7,604 nt of DNA, taken from positions 1-7,604 of the forward strand of contig JAKQEZ010000090.1 in NCBI GenBank assembly GCA_029558435.1, read 5' to 3'. Under the pieces are notes generated by a model. The model was not told the DNA's origin. It was given only the letters and a program-made list of their open reading frames with translations, and ran no database searches. The stretch is from Bacteroidota bacterium. Lineage in GTDB: Bacteria; Bacteroidota; Bacteroidia; Flavobacteriales; Crocinitomicaceae. A program made the translations under genes and the position numbers. Positions 5,774 through 7,604 of the stretch are shown here, one piece after another (within the stretch, counting starts at the first letter, position 1; each line of letters begins with the position of its first letter).

Positions 5774-5804
5774 TTGTGTGGCATAAAAAATAATTGTATA
5801 TTAG
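5774..5804 (+). promoter_or_regulatory. Promoter of the lipoprotein/secreted protein/TerB-like operon
   Basis: TTG (5774-5776), a 20-base spacer and TATATTAG (5797-5804) fit the Bacteroidota promoter layout, with one mismatch in the -7 element (A for the third T). The ATG at 5829 is 24 bases downstream, with an A-rich leader. It lies back to back with the MutS-like promoter, leaving 21 bases between the two -33 elements. Confidence 0.5.
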
Positions 5805-5828
5805 CCATAGAATTGAAAAAAATTCAAC

Positions 5829-6722
5829 ATGAAAACAACTTACAAATTCACGCTAGTATGTGGGATTTTGGCGTTAACAGTCGCTTGCACATCCAACACT
5901 GCTAATACAGATAAAGAACACATAACTGTTGACCAAGAGAATGTTGATAAAACCCTTAACACACGTTTTAATGGAAGAATTTTCAGCGTTCCATCACCTA
6001 TTTTAACCATGACCTTGTTACGTAAAATAGAACCAACCTTTAAAGCTTCACTTTTAAACAATGTTTCCAAAGTTGATTCGTATCAAACCGAATACAAACG
6101 TGCTTTAAACTTAGGAATTTATGGTGCTGATTTAGGTTATTCATCCATCTATATGGAGAAAAAACAAATCATGGATTACATTGTAACAGTTGAGAAAATC
6201 ACCAAGTCATTAGGTTTAGAATCTGCTTTTGACAAATCATTTTTTGAACGTTATCAAAAACACACCGACAATACCGATTCGATGATGCACATTGTGTCAG
6301 AAGCCTTTAAAAATGCGGATTTATTTTTAAAGAATGATAATCGCAAAACTGTTTCATCGTTGATACTAGCTGGTGGTTGGGTTGAATCCATGCATTTTGC
6401 TACATCGCTGATGAAAAACAATAAAAATGATAAAGAATTGATTGACCGTGTTGGTGAACAAAAACAAACCTTGCAAACGTTAATTGCTGTTTTGGAAGAA
6501 AACAATAAAAACAATGAAAGTGATCAACTCATCCAATCATTTAGAGATTTAAAAACATCTTTTGATCAAATATTGATGAATTACAAATATGCAGAGCCTA
6601 CAACGGATGCAAAAAAACACATCACTACATTAAATCATGACATTTCATTTGATGTTCAATCAGCAACATTGAATGAAATTACCGAAAAAATTACAAAACT
6701 ACGAACCCATATAATCAATTAA
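5829..6722 (+). CDS. Conserved Bacteroidota-type lipoprotein, function unknown
   Basis: A 297-residue protein with a lipoprotein signal peptide (MKTTYKF, then LVCGILALTVA) and Cys20 as the predicted lipidated residue in L-T-V-A-C. The mature chain is almost wholly helical. It carries strikingly conserved-looking motifs: V-P-S-P near 54-57, N-L-G-I-Y-G-A-D-L-G-Y (94-104), D-N-T-D-S (147-151), L-A-G-G-W-V-E (180-186) and G-E-Q-K (209-212). I recognise this combination as a widespread Bacteroidota lipoprotein family with no assigned biochemical role. The Asp/Tyr-containing motifs might form a binding site, which is inference. A localisation in the outer or inner membrane cannot be decided from the residues after Cys20 (TSNTANTDKE). 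It starts the plus-strand operon, divergent from the MutS-like gene, and the next gene begins 4 bp after its stop. Confidence 0.82.
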   Translation: MKTTYKFTLVCGILALTVACTSNTANTDKEHITVDQENVDKTLNTRFNGRIFSVPSPILTMTLLRKIEPTFKASLLNNVSKVDSYQTEYKRALNLGIYGADLGYSSIYMEKKQIMDYIVTVEKITKSLGLESAFDKSFFERYQKHTDNTDSMMHIVSEAFKNADLFLKNDNRKTVSSLILAGGWVESMHFATSLMKNNKNDKELIDRVGEQKQTLQTLIAVLEENNKNNESDQLIQSFRDLKTSFDQILMNYKYAEPTTDAKKHITTLNHDISFDVQSATLNEITEKITKLRTHIIN

Positions 6723-6726
6723 GCGT

Positions 6727-7158
6727 ATGAAATCAACCATATTTTTCTTTGCTATTCTCTGCTCGATGTTCGGGTTTTATTCTTTTGGCCAAAGTTGCGA
6801 TGAACTTATAAAAGAATGTGAAAAGCTTTTTTTAAATGAAAAAGGCAAGGCTGAATTTGTTTCTGACGGACAAGTTTATAACGCTTTTTTAGATCGTCAG
6901 CAAGCTGAATTTGAAGTAACTTTCTACGGAGGCACCACCTACCGAATTGCTGTTAGTGCTGGTAGTGAAGACGATTATGTTCTTTTTAAATTGCGCGATC
7001 CAAATGGCAATGTTTTATTTAGCAATCAAGACTACAAAAATGCACGGTATTGGGATTTTAAAATACCTAAAACTATTAATTTAAAAATTGAAACTTCTTT
7101 AGACTCAGAACGAAAAATTTCTGGTTGCTCGGTAATGCTTATTGGGTTTAAACAATAA
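6727..7158 (+). CDS. Secreted beta-rich protein of unknown function
   Basis: A 143-residue exported protein. The signal peptide is MKSTIFFFAILCSMFGFYSFG, with likely type I cleavage before Gln22. There is no lipobox Cys: Cys24 follows too far after the hydrophobic core and lacks a small residue pattern. The mature part has three cysteines (24, 31, 134), of which two could form a disulfide. A short helical start is followed by strand-like repeats: AEFEVTFYGGTTYRIAVSAG (60-79), VLFKLRDPNGNVLFSN (85-100), YWDFKIP (108-114) and CSVMLIGFKQ at the end. The pattern of a strand, an Asp-Pro-Asn-Gly-Asn turn and a Trp-containing strand recalls small beta-sandwich domains such as the bacterial pre-peptidase C-terminal domain, but I cannot assign it. 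It sits 4 bp after the lipoprotein gene and 12 bp before the TerB-like gene, so it is the middle gene of an operon. Confidence 0.8.
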   Translation: MKSTIFFFAILCSMFGFYSFGQSCDELIKECEKLFLNEKGKAEFVSDGQVYNAFLDRQQAEFEVTFYGGTTYRIAVSAGSEDDYVLFKLRDPNGNVLFSNQDYKNARYWDFKIPKTINLKIETSLDSERKISGCSVMLIGFKQ

Positions 7159-7170
7159 TTTAGCAATTCA

Positions 7171-7604
7171 ATGAGCGAACGAATTCTTAAAGCCTTAATG
7201 CAACTATTTGCAATAATTGCGCGAGTAGATGCTAACAACGAAAACTCAGAAGAACTGACTATTTCTGCTCACCAAATTATTCGTTCCTTTTTAAAAGTTG
7301 AACTTTCAACGAACAAAATTGATCAATACCTAGAGTTGTTTGACAAACATTTTGATGAACTCCGATTAAAAAAGAAAAAACAAGAAGGTGAAATAAACAA
7401 AAGAACATCTGTAAACTCGGTTAAAGTATTACGTATTTGTAGCGACATCAATAAGGAGTTAACAAACAACCAGCGCTTCATTGTACTTGTTCGTATGATG
7501 GAGTTGGTTTTACAAAACGGAATCCCAACAAAATTAGAAGAAGAATTTCTTATTACTATTTCGGAAGTTTTTAAAATTGACGAAAAAGAATACAAGCTCA
7601 TTTA
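7171..7604 (+). CDS. TerB-like N-terminal region of a larger cytoplasmic protein (3' end outside window)
   Basis: An open frame of 144 codons that begins with ATG 7171 and runs off the window. There is no signal peptide. The visible part is all-helical and charged: ERILKALMQLFAIIARVDANN (3-23), then HQIIRSFLKVEL (34-45), IDQYLELFDKHFDEL (50-64), a Lys-rich link (66-73), VKVLRICSDINKELTNNQRFIVLVRMMELV (87-116), and LEEEFLITISEVFKIDEKEY (123-142). The repeated pattern of a helix pair with acidic residues and the closing F-x-I-x-x-x-E-Y is like TerB/DjlA-type helical domains. I recall that Bacteroidota proteins with this start continue for about 1000 residues into an ABC-type ATPase, but that part is not in view. 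It follows the secreted protein gene by 12 bp and is probably in the same operon. Confidence 0.75.
   Translation, partial: MSERILKALMQLFAIIARVDANNENSEELTISAHQIIRSFLKVELSTNKIDQYLELFDKHFDELRLKKKKQEGEINKRTSVNSVKVLRICSDINKELTNNQRFIVLVRMMELVLQNGIPTKLEEEFLITISEVFKIDEKEYKLI

Noticed and set aside
6254..6514. Antisense frame within the second lipoprotein gene
   Set aside because: The plus-strand protein carries the conserved motifs; the antisense product has none.
7323..7601. 92-codon minus-strand frame near the right edge
   Set aside because: It is antisense to the TerB-like open frame, which has the correct operon spacing and a helical, family-like sequence; the antisense product is Ser/Phe-rich as expected for a shadow.

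Overview
The window looks like chromosomal DNA of a low-GC member of the Bacteroidota, most likely order Flavobacteriales. Three things point there. The promoters resemble the Bacteroidota type (TAnnTTTG at -7, TTG near -33). TAAAA-like leaders precede start codons instead of GGAGG Shine-Dalgarno sites. Several proteins belong to families I associate with this phylum: a membrane-anchored MutS-like ATPase, a GIYGADLGY/AGGWVE lipoprotein and a TerB-like N-terminal region. Genus cannot be read from the sequence.

Layout. (1) 1-780, plus strand: the 3' end of a dihydroorotase gene, then 3 bp later a small SAM-dependent methyltransferase of the phospholipid N-methyltransferase type. (2) 864-1481, plus: a single lipoprotein gene with its own promoter. 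It ends 1 bp from the stop codon of the facing operon. (3) 3370-1483, minus: a tight four-gene operon in the order SiaC-family phosphoprotein, coaE, an acidic unknown protein, and a PaaI-type hotdog thioesterase. The first two overlap as TAATG. (4) 3371-3940: a stretch without genes. It holds the siaC-like leader, a minus-strand terminator hairpin, and a degenerate palindromic array of CGCAAAG-like words. (5) 5707-3941, minus: the MutS-like ATPase with two predicted transmembrane hairpins and no mismatch-recognition domain. (6) 5829-7604, plus and divergent from it: lipoprotein, secreted protein, then the start of a cytoplasmic TerB-like protein that runs off the window.

How the genes may work together. 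Region 3 combines CoA synthesis (CoaE), CoA-thioester hydrolysis (PaaI) and a partner-switching phosphoprotein (SiaC). A shared regulatory logic is possible but is inference. Region 6 looks like one transcription unit that makes an envelope lipoprotein, an exported beta-rich protein and a cytoplasmic protein whose homologues, as I recall them, carry ABC ATPase domains. It faces a membrane-bound ATPase gene across a 121-bp divergent promoter region. This is the best candidate here for an uncharacterised multi-gene system. No mobile element, CRISPR array, tRNA or rRNA is visible.
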